Below, piece by piece: positions 35,629 to 48,003 of a stretch of 64,000 nucleotides of DNA. Under the pieces are notes generated by a model. It did not search any database. It was not told the origin of the DNA and worked only from the letters and a program-made list of their open reading frames with translations. Origin of the DNA: Reticulascus tulasneorum (Eukaryota > Ascomycota > Sordariomycetes > Glomerellales > Reticulascaceae); assembly GCA_001557505.1 (NCBI GenBank), contig LSAX01000005.1, positions 2,294,001 to 2,358,000 on the forward strand, in the 5' to 3' direction. Position 1 is the stretch's first letter, and the number at the start of each line of letters is the position of its first letter. Position numbers and translations under genes: made by a program.

Positions 35629-35632
35629 ATGA
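35612..35632 (+). promoter_or_regulatory. uORF overlapping the MSK1 start codon
   Basis: ATG at 35612 opens a six-codon frame (MRGQAR) whose TGA at 35630-35632 overlaps the MSK1 ATG (35629-35631) as ATGA. It starts 17 nt upstream of the main start, so it is almost certainly in the leader, and it may limit MSK1 translation or couple it by reinitiation. Confidence 0.5.
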
Positions 35633-37516
35633 CCTCGGTGCAATGCTTCCGGCTTTGCCGTCCCTCCATTCGAGCTGTCCGGGTACCCGGGCTCTCCCAC
35701 GCCTTCCATGGCGGCCTTCAAAGCGGAACGAGTCGTCTGCAAGATGAAGCCTCGAGATCCCCAGCACCTAGTGCCGTGGGTCGGAGCGTGCGGGCTGCAC
35801 TCGGCGCCTCGGAGTTCAAGAAGCTGCGCATAAATGAGCTGGAAGAGGTTGGTGCGAAGGAGCTATATAAGGAGAGCCATCCTCGATTAGTCCATCGACA
35901 GAACCCAATGTCCGTTCCTGCGTTCCGAAAGGTCAAGTCTGGTGTGAAATTGGACGACCCTTCGAACACGGAGATAGTGACTCTCTACGGTAGGCAAACT
36001 ATCAATGTAGCTACTTGTTTCGCTTACTGAGAAGGGTGCCAGGCCGGATCGGATCCATCCGTGTTCACGGCAAGAACCTGGTCTTCCTCACGATTGTCAA
36101 TGAATTCGAGGCCGTCCAGGGCATGATCAACTTCAGAAAACTCAGAACTTCCCCAGAGTTAACAATTGACGGCTTCAAACTGTTCACTCGCCTAATTGAG
36201 AAGGGTGATCACATCTGTATGTCTATTAGTTGTTTATCATGCGCATTTGCTCACGAAACATAGCTTTGACGGGAAAGGCGACACGCACCAGCACCGGGGA
36301 ACTCACAGTCGAGGCTGTGATGCTTCCTGAGTTGCTCTCTCCAGCCATGGAGCAGATACCAGAGACCCTAACGGACCCGGAGACGAGGGCGCAGAAGCGT
36401 CACGTCGATATGATGGTCAACCCAGAGGTTTCCGAGACCTTACGGCTGAGGTCCCATATCACCAAATACATGCGGGACTATTTCCATCGTGAAAATTTCT
36501 TGGAATTCCAGACCCCAATCTTGGCTGAGAATGCAGGCGGTGCGACAGCCAGGCCATTCGTAACGACTGCCACCGAATTTCGAGACCGGTCTCTGGCTCT
36601 TCGAATAGCCCCGGAGCTTTGGCTGAAACGGCTCGTCATCGGCGGCGTCCACAATGTATTTGAAATCGGGCCTGCCTTCCGCAACGAAGGTATTGATGCG
36701 ACTCACAATCCTGAGTTTACCATGTGCGAGTTTTATAGCGCATACACAAACCTACCAGATCTCATTCGTCGCACTGAGGATCTGTTATCCGGTCTAGCAC
36801 ATCATTGCCAAGAGCTCATAAGCACGCAACTCACATCACTTAAAGACATCGACCTGTCCCAGTTCTCGCGTCCCTATGCACAGGTAGAGTTCATACCGGC
36901 GCTGGAGGAGGCACTCGGGTTCCGCTTGCCGAAGCTGACCGGCGATGGCGCCTACCCCGAGATGTTGGCCGTCCTGAAGCTTGGCAATATCAACATCCCC
37001 GGCGATATGCCCCAGACGATGCAAAAGCTTCTAGATCGCCTGGCAACGGTATACCTGGAGCCAAAGTCATTCAATGGGCCGCTCTTCATCACCCACCACC
37101 CTGCCTGCATGTCACCCCTGGCCAAAAGCTTTCTCTGCCCCAAAACATTCCAACTCGTGTCGGCGCGGACGGAATTGTTCATCCACGGCCGTGAGCTTGC
37201 GAATATGTATGAAGAAGAGAACGACCCGGCTGAGCAGGCCAGGAAACTCTCGGACCATCAAACACTGGGTACGAACCCGACTCCAGGACCCTTGGACGAG
37301 ATCAAGCGTAAGTCGGCTCCATTAGACATGAGCTATGTCAAGGCTCTTGATGCGGGCTTGCCTCCTACCGGCGGTTGGGGCTGTGGCGTCGAGCGGTTGG
37401 TCATGCTGTTCTCTGGAGCAAACAGGATCAGCGACTGCTTGAGTTTTGGTACGCTGAGGAATGTGGTTGGGCTATCGGCGGAGGCGCGGGCGGCTGAAGG
37501 TGTTGTTGAGGAGTAG
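35629..37516 (+). CDS. MSK1: Mitochondrial lysyl-tRNA synthetase (class II)
   Basis: Exons 35629-35989, 36043-36216 and 36264-37516 (introns of 53 and 47 bp) give 595 residues. The N-terminus (MTSVQCFRLCRPSIRAVRV) is Arg-rich without early acidic residues, fitting a mitochondrial presequence. An OB-fold anticodon-binding domain spans about 118-200; the joins read TLYGRIGSIRVHGKN and GDHISLTGKATRTSTGEL. Class II catalytic motifs follow: motif 2 FRNEGIDATHNPEFT (~317-331) and motif 3 GGWGCGVERLVMLFSG (~549). It charges mitochondrial tRNA-Lys. A separate cytosolic LysRS is expected elsewhere in the genome. It converges on the F-box gene; the intervening 1.1 kb holds a minisatellite. Confidence 0.93.
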
Positions 37517-38648
37517 AACGGCCACAATTTATAAAAGAGCCGGTAACGATGGCCCAGAAGAAGCTATTGGCCACTCGAGCAGCGTCACGAAGCACACGAT
37601 CTGTCAAATTATTGTACTATTACCATCCATAGATGTATATCACTGTAGATATATGCCACGAATAGAAGTCAACGAAGTGAGCATTTCCAATCACTCCCTG
37701 CGTCACTGCGAAGCACCAGGAACATGGATTTTATGGTTATTTATTTACTACAATACTACTACCCAACCTCCCAAAAGCCGCTGCCACCGTTTGCCGGTGC
37801 AGAAAACTTGCCTCAACGGCGAAAGTTAGCCTGAAAGGTTGATATTAATGTGCTGTGGCGAGTTGCCTAAGCGCGGAGCGAGAGTCATCCTTATTGATGA
37901 CGTGAGCAAGATGCCTCTGAAAGACGTTGAGACAGAGAGAGAAACCAAGTTTGTGAGTGCCTGGTCGCAGAAAAGGAAAAGCCTCTTTTGTCGTCCAAGC
38001 CAGGCCGACGAGCCGACTGAAAAGGCATTGTTTTGTGATTACCGAGTGTCAAAAGAAAAGCCCATTTTGTCCTCCTGCCTGGACGAAAGAGCCGAGTGAG
38101 AAAATCCAGGTGTGCAAGTACCTGGTTGTAGAAAGGAAAAGCCCATTGTGTCCTCCTGCCTGGACGAAAGAGCCGACTGAAAAAGCATTGATTATAATTA
38201 CCGGGTGTCAGAAAGGAAAAGCCCCATTTTGTCCTCCTGCCTGGACGAAAGAGCCGACTGAGAAAAGCCAGGCTTGTAAGTGCCTGGTTGTAGAAAGGAA
38301 AAGCCCATATTTGTCCTCCTGCCTGGACGAAAGAGCCGACTGAGAAAAATCCAGGCTTGTAAGTTACCTGGTTGTAGAAAGGAAAAGCCCTGTTGTCGTC
38401 CAAGCTGAAAAAAAAAGAGCACTGGTTTTGTTCATACAGTAACACAATGAAATAGAGAGAACGATCGCCGTTGACGACGGAAGTTGACGATCGTCTAGTG
38501 AAGGGGCATTGCAAAGCAGGTTGGAGCCATGCACAGCCCTTGTGAATAGGGCGCTCGTGCTGTTGGCCCGACCAGTGAGAAGTCCGATAGAGAAGTACAA
38601 GAGAGGCATGCTGGAAATCTAGGCTTTGGTAAAGGGCGAGAGGATGCT
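37517..38648. other. Convergent intergenic region with minisatellite (MSK1 / F-box gene)
   Basis: 1.1 kb between the two stops. The central ~460 bp is a tandem repeat (next entry); the flanks look like ordinary 3' sequence. Confidence 0.6.
37945..38405. repeat. Six-copy ~80-bp minisatellite with two spacer types
   Basis: A conserved half-unit, GGAAAAGCCCATTTTGTCC followed by TCCTGCCTGGACGAAAGAGC and CGACTGA, recurs with its anchor at 37975, 38054, 38135, 38215, 38297 and 38381 (spacings 79, 81, 80, 82 and 84 bp). The linking half-unit has two forms. Type A is CCAGGCTTGTAAGTGCCTGG then TTGTAGAAA. Type B is GCATTGATTATAATTACCGG then GTGTCAGAAA. Reading along +, the order is A-B-A-B-A-A. The outer copies are the most diverged. 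The array begins ~245 bp beyond the F-box gene stop, so it may lie in that gene's 3' UTR. Confidence 0.9.
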
Positions 38649-40731
38649 TCACCAATATATCGATTTCTGGGATGAAGACGGCCGCTGCACAGGAGTGACC
38701 AAGTTGGTAACCCAGCTATGCATCAAATGTCCAAGGTAGCCTTCCTCATCGACGTATGCTCGGGCAATGTCTTCCCAAGATGTCTGGATAGGATATGTCA
38801 CAGCGAACACCTGGGCTCTCTCAGTCCGACAGTGCCTTTCGATATCATATGCCTTGTAAACCCGTTCCAGCGCGTCCAGACGGGCTGCCGTGTATAGGCA
38901 ATCGCGGGAATAAGGAAGATAGACCCTGTCCAAATCCACAAAGACACTCAGAGAGGGAAGACCGGCGATGGAATTTCCGGGGTTTATGGCGTCGCTAAAG
39001 CGATCTTCTTGGCCCATGAGCCTGGTCTCGAGCAAAGGAGCGTGACTGTGAGGGTAGTGGGCTATCAGGTTTAGGTCCAGAGTGGCCGGACCTGCCCACT
39101 TTTTGCTGATCGTTCGCTTTTCATTCAAACGTTTGCCCTCTTGAGAGGCAAATGCCTTGGCACAGATGCACCTGTAGCAAAGTCTTTTCTGCCATGGGCG
39201 TTCGTGACTTTCGGGAGGGAAGAAAGGCGTCACAAAGCGTTGTAAGCAGCGCACGCAGCGATAACCAGCTCGATACAGCAACCACTCAACATGGTACATG
39301 TCCTGCCTTCCTTGTACCACAGCAGCCATGACGTCCTTGTGCAGATGCTCATCGAGGTACCGATCGTTGTGGAAACTCTGCCGGCGTTCGACTATGAAGG
39401 CGTTGAATGAGACGACGAAGGTGGCGAAGGACAGTCTCTGCAGAGGAGCCCGCTCGTACCACGTCCACAAACCGCCATCCTTCTGCAGGATGTCGATGCC
39501 CATATTTTCCGCCTTGAGGAGGGCGATGAGCAAATTCATGAGCAGGCCAGGCCGGAGACAGGATCCAAGATCAAGATTTTCGGCGGAAACGAAGTAGGTC
39601 GCCTTCATCTCTGGACCAGCAACGTAATTGGCATCGGGATAGAAGTCCAGTTCTGGGACCTTAGATCCAACCTCCTGGTACTTGACGTAGAGTACATCGA
39701 GGATTGTTGGCAAAGTAAATACGTGCAAGAGTTCGCATGCATAGATACGCAGAGATGCCAGGTTGGGGCAGCCTTCCAAGAACATTGAGAGGCTCTTGAT
39801 GTCAAGGAATGGCACGTTTCTGAGCGTGAGACATGTGATTGTGGACCCGTGTGTATGCAGGAAGCGGCCTGTTTGCTGCATTAGCACATTCTCAAGAGGG
39901 CAAGAGAAGGATATCTTCTTACTCATGGACCACATTCTGTCCCATTTGATCAGATTCTGAAAGTCTCTCTGAGCATTGTCCATCGGGACCCTCGTGACCG
40001 TTTCGCCCCGTGCATTCTGGAGATTGGTCCAGCAGGCAATGAACGGCAGCTCCATTAACTGAGCAAACGAGGGCTGCATGTAAAATGCGGCAGTTGGGCT
40101 CACGTCGCTAAAGTAGTTTTGGTAAGATCCGTGAATCTCGACGATTGGTCCAGTCGAGATATTGTTATTCACATTTCCAGGAAGACCCTGCTGGCGCTGG
40201 AGTGCAGCTTGGAAACGATTGAGGTCATCGATACTCAGATCGAAGTATTTCTAAACCGCAAGACCAATCAGTCATTATTCCAACATGTAATACACATCTT
40301 GATCACTTACGACGCCATGGCTAATGCGGTACCGCACCTCTCTGCAAGTTGCGCGCAACGCCTTGAACGACCTTTCGCTGAGAAGAGGCAGGAGGATCAG
40401 AAGTAGCTCGGGAACACGCATGAATCTTGCGAAGCCGCTAAGTCGAAGCGGCGTGTGTGGTCCGGGATACTTGTATGGCACCTAATCCGAGTTAGTCCCG
40501 CGAATTGTTAGCAGTGGTATAGGTCCATACCGGGGGTAGTCGCCGTCTTCCGTAATATTTAGCTCTAATGAAAGCCCTCTTGATAAAGATTTCGTGGGCA
40601 ATTTGCTCCTCCATTGTGCGTCCAAGGACAGACCTCTCCCAACGGGGGTGCTTCATGGGCTCGATCACCCTGAGGCTGACGAGAGAAGCCACGTCCTCGT
40701 CAGGGAGTCGGAATTTTCCTTCAGGATCCAT
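38649..40731 (-). CDS. F-box-like protein with a C-terminal cysteine cluster, function unknown
   Basis: Exons 40731-40531, 40481-40311 and 40250-38649 (introns of 49 and 60 bp) give 657 residues. The start MDPEGKFRLPDEDV is the only in-frame ATG of exon 1 and has a good context. Residues ~83-124 (RVPELLLILLPLLSERSFKA then LRATCREVRYRI) resemble an F-box. The middle has leucine-rich, weakly repetitive stretches (ITCLTLRNVPFLDIKSLSMF, CPNLASLRIYACELL), possibly divergent leucine-rich repeats. Around residues 454-495 there is a CVRC...CYRCIC cluster that could bind zinc. If it is an F-box protein it would recruit substrates to an SCF ligase through Skp1. The family is not recognised and the domain call is by eye. 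The F-box segment is separated by an intron from the main exon, so a single-exon reading would miss it. Confidence 0.65.
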
Positions 40732-43700
40732 TGTGACTGTGCACCAGGTGCAAACTGGTCCAAGTAACCTTGCAGGTAGGTGTTTTCTAAACCTTTGCAA
40801 TTTGCTGTCAGTAAGTGATATAGCATTTAAGAAACTTGACGACAGAGGACAAGAGCATTGTGACAGTGGCAGGTGAAAGCAGATAGAGAAACGCAGATGA
40901 CAAAATGTAGGGCCCGTTTTTTTGAGAGATGAGACATCTAACAAACGGGAACGGGGGAATGATTGAAGATAGAGGTGTATGTCCGACTTCGTAGAAACAG
41001 CATGCTCAAGAAGGCAATCTATGAACTCGGAGGGACAAGGGAAAGCAATGGTTTAGACGAAAGGCTGCCATAGAAGTTGACAGCCATGCAAGATCTCGAC
41101 CAAATGATAGAAGTGATCCTTCGACGTACCTTGTGTCTAGTGTATTGCTGCAGCTGAAATAGCACAGCAGCAGGTGCGGAGGTGGCTTTGGGGAATCAGT
41201 GAGCTGTTCGTACCAAAGATGTTAGCAATCTAGCTATTCATGGAGGAATGAATCTTCCCGTTGATGATTACAGAGGGTGGGGTTGGCTTGAAGAGGCAAG
41301 AGGGAGGGAATATGAAGAGTTGCCTGAGAGCAATGGTGGCTGCCAGCTCAAGACGATATGTTTGGATGAAGTCGTGATAGGAAAGGTGATATTGTAGAGG
41401 TAAGGCTGAGTAGAGTTGGAGATCCTGGAAACTCCTCTGAGTTGAACGGAAGTAACTCTCGTGAAGTGTTCAGGATGACTCCTGGGACGGATCCCAGACG
41501 AGGCAGACTAAAATCTTCGACAAGCTGCCGTGCCAGGATGAATGGCCGCCAGGAGCCGAACACTTCAATGCGATGCTATCGATGAAACTTGAAGATTCCG
41601 ATGAATATGACCTCTTCAGATGTTTGTACGGATGGATGTCTCGCCAAGTGAGGCGAACCTGTCCGGCAGGAAGGAAGAGGAGTAGATTTTGGGATGTAGT
41701 GTCTCCCACTCACCTTACGGATGAGACGATGATCGAGGATATCTCGCAAGAGAAAGACAGTGATAGGGAAAAGATGAAGCTGCAAAGAAAAGGGGAGCTT
41801 ACATAGACGGTCTGTTGCCAAAGTTCGATGGCTGAGAACGTTTATCTGTGAAGGTTAGGTTGAAGTTTGGAGGAAGAAGAAGGGCGAGGTGAGGTAGAGG
41901 GAGAGGCAGTTAAGTAAGGGCAGGAAGTCGGGAAGGTGAAGGAGGTAGCTGTCGGCGAGAGTGACTGAGAACTCGTGGGGAAAGATAAATAGGGCTAGGG
42001 CTTCATGCGAGGTGCGTGCAGAGTAATGCCGTGGACCGTTGGCTTGTGCAGAACTCTGAGGGCAGTATGAAGGTGCCAGTCTAGAGACCCAGCTGATGCT
42101 CTTGCCGTTCCTGAAGCTGCGTACGGCAGTTCAAGCGTCAAGGAAGAGATACGTGACCGCGAGGAGCGAGGGGAAGACACGTGGAGACGGGGTAAGGGCT
42201 ACGAAAAGAGAAAAAGTCATGCTTACCAGAAAGGCGACGCGGAGATGAAACTATCACCTTGACTCTACTCGTCAGCCTGTTGAAGTAGACCTGCCAAAGT
42301 GAAGGAGGATGTGGTGAAGGGATATCTTCTGCCTGACTCGGAGGAAGAGTTGGGGGTATGGAGAGGCAGATGAAGTTCGTGATGATGTGGAGGGGGCGGG
42401 AGGAGGGGCTAGGAAGTGCTTCAGTCGCATATGCACATACCATCCGTAAAGTCGGTTTCGTAATGGGTGTCGAGAAAGGAAAGAAATAGGGGATCAGAGG
42501 GAAAAGAAGATTTAGTAGACCACAGACCATGGAGTAACAGTCTGAGTTGTGGCGGGATTGTTGGCCGGGTGCTGTCTTGTGTGTGCTTGGGAAAGTGTTT
42601 AGCTAGAAAAGTTTGCAGAGAGAAGCCCGTCTTGTTTATCTGCCTCTCTGCACCCCTCGATCCCTGATATATCCCACCATTCTTCCTTGGGCCCTGCCCA
42701 GCATGACCTCCGAAACAGCCAGTAAGCTCACACCTCGAATGCCACGAGCCATGCTACCGAGACTACAAATTAACTGCAAGTGATTATAGTTCAATGTTCT
42801 GATCGTCCTGACAAGCAACACTGGCGAAACGAACGAAGCACACGAAATCCAAGCATACCATCCTATCGAGTGAGAGCTCCACCAATGTGACTTCTCTACA
42901 TCACCATTGCACAAGCCGAGCCACACGAAGCACCAAGCAAGACATACCAAGATCCTCATTGATCGGGAAGAGCATCGAGAAAGGGATGGTAGATGAATCC
43001 TCCACGGGGTTGACATTCGAAACACTTCTGTAGCCATCATCAAATACATCAACACCACTTCTGACAACAGGAAAAACGACCACCCACCATCAAGGGATCT
43101 CGGGAGTACAACAGAGTGAGAGGAATAATGAACGTGTGTCGAACCTTTGCTCTATATCTGTTGCGGTATGCACCATTCGATTCCACATGGCGAGCACCTC
43201 GAATTTGACGCATTCAAAATCGTGAGCCGAGCAGCAGACGACTCCAGTGAAGGCATATGGAGGAGGCCACAACCTGGACAGTATGATGAATCCATTGTTT
43301 GGATGTGCGCTTTGTGCTTCAACGACAACAAAGAACTGGAGAAATACGAGAACTCGAAGCCGGGAGCCGAGTGGCAGCAAAGGACAAACAAGAGAAAGGC
43401 GAGTTGTTTGTTGTCCGCCTTTCATTCCTATGCATACTGAAGAGAATGTCTCAGATCAGAGGCTATGCAAGCCGCACATTGAGCGGGACGGACCGAGGCT
43501 CTTTCACGGCGCCGAGTCTTGAGGCGTCAATTCGATTAAATTCTTCTGTGATGATATATGCCCGGAACGATGATAAGGAGGCAAAGATTGGAATTCGAGG
43601 TGGTGCGGCTGCCAGTGAGTTTTCGGCCTTTAGGGCGGCCGGAGCGGGCCGGCAGACGTGACTTCCGGCCCGGGGTCACGGAAGCCGGAAGGTCGATGCA

Positions 43701-46700
43701 GCTTCCTAAAAGAGCTGGCACAAGGCCGCAACTTCCAAAGCAAGATCCGATAACATCTTAGCTCGAAGTGCAATACAAAAGCAACACACTACAATCGACA
43801 CTCAGAGCCATTGAACCCAGATCCAAAGTGTGAAAGTGGCTGGAGGAATCGCGCATTCAGGACAAAAGAGAGCCAGTATCGCTAGGACACCTAGGCTTAC
43901 TACAACAGAGCCTACGACACAGCTCTGCAACAGTCGCTTTGTAGCTTTCACAAACACTTACACAACGCTGAGTATACCAGGTCGAGGATGCATGGCTAAG
44001 GTATGTGGCTTTCAAACATATCAATTGACACTACGTACATACTCGTTGGTTATCTGTTGGCCCTCGGAGGGAAGGAAAAAGGAAGTGTCGGACAGCTTGT
44101 GCTAACGCGGCTCAGTGTGACCACCGAATAGCTCTCGTTGAGCAGATGACTCAGGACAGAGGTGACCCGGCAGGCTGAGGCGCAAACCCGCCTTGAAGAA
44201 AATCAAACCAGTACCATGCGTGACCACGGAGACGAATGCCCCTTAGCTGGAAACCCCAAAAGCGCGGCATCCGAGACTTCTAGGATACACTCATGAGATC
44301 CCGCGAACTGCTCCTGGACTGGCAAGCTGTCCACTGAGAACAATGACAACCAACTGGTTGTTGAGCCTCGAAGAGTGCTCGGAAGTACATCGCAAACCAA
44401 GCCAAGACTGGGCTAGGCAGTCGGCTTGGCGATCGACAGAAGGAGCGAGTCACATGTGAAGACTAATGAGGCCAGCGCTTCGGCGACCGCAAGCTTCGTG
44501 AAGGCGGTGACAAAGAAAACTACTCGGAATGTCGAGACGGTGAACAAGGAACAAAGCGGAACCCGAGAGACTCGAGAAGCCGAGAGTGCCCAAGAAGAGA
44601 AGGCAGAGGCAATCAACGGGATAAACGGCACTCGAGATCATCCAGACCACGGTGTTTGGAAGTGTGATAACGCCATCGCACCCCATTGGAGACAGGCCGC
44701 AAGGGATGGCTCGATCTTGCAGATGCGATTGCACCATGGGATTTGCCACACTTGTGAGAGGGGCAGCAGAAACATAACAGAAACAGTAGCAGAAGCAGAC
44801 GCAGACGCAAGACGAAAACGCGCGAAATCAGAGATGTCGTTAGGAATACTACCCAGCAACGTAACGAAAGCATGCCCCTCCCACAATGATAGCGCCATGG
44901 AAATGACTTGAGGAGGGGGAGGGGTCGTGACCACATGCTACTCCTGTGCATGCAAGGTGGAGCGGGGCTGCATGAACATGCATCCACGTTGAATTGTCGA
45001 CATGAAGGGGCGAAGAAGCTCGAGGCCGCATATCGAATGAGCGGAGTCGACGAGAGCTGGTGGTCCTATATCGGAAAGCTGGTCACCGCAACTTGGCCGA
45101 TAATGCCCAGGCTTGTCTCGCCGGGTGATCGAGACAGGGAAGATGAGCTAAGGGCCATGGAAAAGAGAATGCCAGGAGAGGGGCCAATATGGGATGCATG
45201 TACCATCTCGTATCAACGTTTTCGAAACCTGATCTGATTCGGTGGCAACAGGTTATTTGCGTACCCGGTCTTTGTCAGTCAGTGTGTGAACTGCATGGCA
45301 TTTTGGGCTGGGTCGCGTGGTCTTTGGGTGCTTCGGCCAAGGTAGTCAGCCGCGACAGCAGCCAGTCCAAGGATATCTTGTACGCTGATGGGCTGAAAGC
45401 CGTCCAGCGTATGGACTGGATGCGAGTCACGCAACTAGTCCCGGCCCCACTTGCATCGAGCAGTGGGCAGTCTGTTTCATTCTGGCGCCTTGCCAGTCTG
45501 TGTCTGCAGAAATGCCGTCAAACGGGAGGGGGACAGGGGTTGTGTCGTCCAAGACAGTCTCTAATCCGGGAAGATCAAATCTTCAATTAAAAAAACCGTC
45601 CGATGAATGATGGCGACAGGATTGCGAGCCCGCGGCAGGCACACAAACCGAGCCATGCCGTTCGTTCCTTCGCTGGCGATGTTAATACCCGAGGCGCAAG
45701 AAGGAGCTTCGAGCGGCGAGGGAAATCGGATACCGAATCTCGAGAGAGCGCAAAGTCTCCGATGATCACCGTATGATGGCCAGTATGATATTGAAACTGC
45801 GGGAATCGGTATAGCCTGATGGGCGGGAGCCAGAGAAGAACGCAATGCAGGCCATCAAATACGGATTGAATGATTGATTGCATGCACGAACGAACGAGTA
45901 CGCGGATGAATGTTTAACTAGAGGCTTCCAGGGGGGGAGAGTAATACAGCGATGTACATACATGATCGCGGCCCTCACGCCATTTTCGAGCCACGAGGTT
46001 CGACGAAACGGGGGCAAGGTTGCGGCTGTTCTCTGTCGTCCGATATGACATTCAAACACCTGGCGGCAATGTGTGCCTCGGGCGTAACGACAGAACGGCC
46101 ACCAGGCTAGAGACGGCATTCCAAAACACGAGGCCCCACCAAAAGGTGGAGGATTAGGACTCATGCGCATTACAAAGGACAAGAGACGACGATCTGAAGT
46201 TTCTCGACGGCCAACGGCTTATTAGTTGGGGTCGTGATGGATGCGTCGAATGGGGCGGAAGACGTGGACTTTGTTGCGCTGGAAGGGGCCCAACGCCGGA
46301 AGGGGCTCCACCAGTAATAGCCATGCGACCAGCAAACTCGCCAAAAGTGGGAAAGGATACCTAATGTTGGTGGTGGGGGGTGGTCCCTCCACAAGATCGT
46401 CAACTCCCTGGTGAGCTTGTGTCTTTGTCTCAGTCAGCCCATTGGCGCAGTTCTCCATTTCTGTCCCAAGAAAGCTCGTGTGCGGAATGCTGCTCCCCCA
46501 GTGCCACGCAGCTTATTAGGGGGAACTCTCAATTTTTTTTTGCCTCCCTCCGGTCATGTTACTCTGCGGCCCAGTTTTACAAGCAAGGCTCTGTCCTGCA
46601 GTTCATCAATCCGAGCAGCAAGACTCGGGCCTGGCGGGATATTGGATGACGATGTCGCCATGCAAACAGCAAGGCTGCCGTGGTCTGATGAGCAGCTAGG

Positions 46701-47966
46701 ACGGGCATGGAGGGGGGCAGTGAGGTGAGCACGGTGAGCAGGTGGTACGTAGTATGTATGCAGCATATTTTGACTTCCACACTACGCAGGAACATCAAAA
46801 TGCCATGGGTGGTATCAAGGACGAAGAGGATGGGAAAAGCCCCACGTTGGGTATTCACACTGCTCGCAGATCTATCCGACGACTCTATATTTGCTCCCCA
46901 TGTTCCACCACGACTACGTAGCGCTTGGCGATGAGGTGGGTGGTGCGCGTTTGGCCTCTGCCGGCTGTTTCCTTGAAGACACAGCTTGGCCGAATAAGGA
47001 CCCGCAAAACCCGCTCAGCTGCCGTGTGCTGCTTGAAGGGGGAGCCAGAGATGCGACAGGGTTGGGCCTGACCAGGGTTGGCAAGGGCAACAAGAAGGGG
47101 GAAAAAAAAGAAAAAAAGGGCAATGCTGCGAAAAAAGGTGGCATCTGACGGCATGATTCTCCCAACATGATTTTCGGATTTCGGCCACGTTCAAGAAATC
47201 CTACCTATCGCCTTTCAATGCTAGGATCCGAGCTCCCGCCCATCTCTCGCATCGCACGTCCGCTTCATGCTGGGCCTGGGCCTGGACCTAGCCTTTTGGT
47301 TGAAAGAGTTGGCTGATCTCGAACCGGGGAATTTCTCTGGTCCCTCCCATCCATCCATCCCATCCCTCCTCCCACCATCTACGCCATGATCCAGCACAGG
47401 GCTTTCCCACAGACTCTCTCCTTGGACATGAAGCTCAGGGGCATGCATCCAGAGCATGACCGCGCCAGCTCTTTTCAGATAGCTGGGTGGTAGATCCAAT
47501 AGTGGCGAGCGTGGGCCGGTCTGGTTGAAATGAAATGCTGCCCATCAGCAATATGTAGCTCGGTAGTGGCCGTAATTTACCGTTGCTGCCAGGTTTAAAA
47601 TGGTAGCGGGTACGAGCGTCGAATGGCGGCGTTTGAGATAACTCGGGGGGGGATGGAAGGCGGTCGAGTCAGAGGAGAGAAAATGCTTGGCGCGGGTCTC
47701 GGAACAAATGCCTTGCACGCCAGCAATCATAATATTCTTAGATCTGTAACTTTTCTGCCCAGGCACGTAGGCCGTCAAACATCATCATCGCATCGCGTAC
47801 GCTTCTTTGCCGTCTCTTCGACGTCGAGCGGGAACGAAAGAGCCCCTTTCTTCTGTTCCGCTATGGAGTGAGAGAGAATGAGTGGGGGATTTTCCCACAA
47901 TCTCATCATCGTCTGCCGCTGCCCATTCGGTGGCTTGTGAAGCTCGAAAATGCCCGTGCTGTAATA

Positions 47967-48003
47967 TCTGTATGTATGTATGTATGTATGTATGTATGTA
48001 TAT
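47967..48003. repeat. (TATG)n microsatellite
   Basis: About eight TATG units, followed by related ACATACAT and TGTACATATGTACATA sequence up to ~48100. Confidence 0.9.

Noticed and set aside
37945..38405. CRISPR-like array
   Set aside because: Unit length and the two recurring linkers fit a eukaryotic minisatellite; there are no unique spacers, no short palindromic repeat, and the host is a fungus.
44426..44911. 161-codon + strand frame rich in Ala, Glu and Lys
   Set aside because: Starts at TTG, with no ATG-based model or homology visible; overlapped by long opposite-strand frames.
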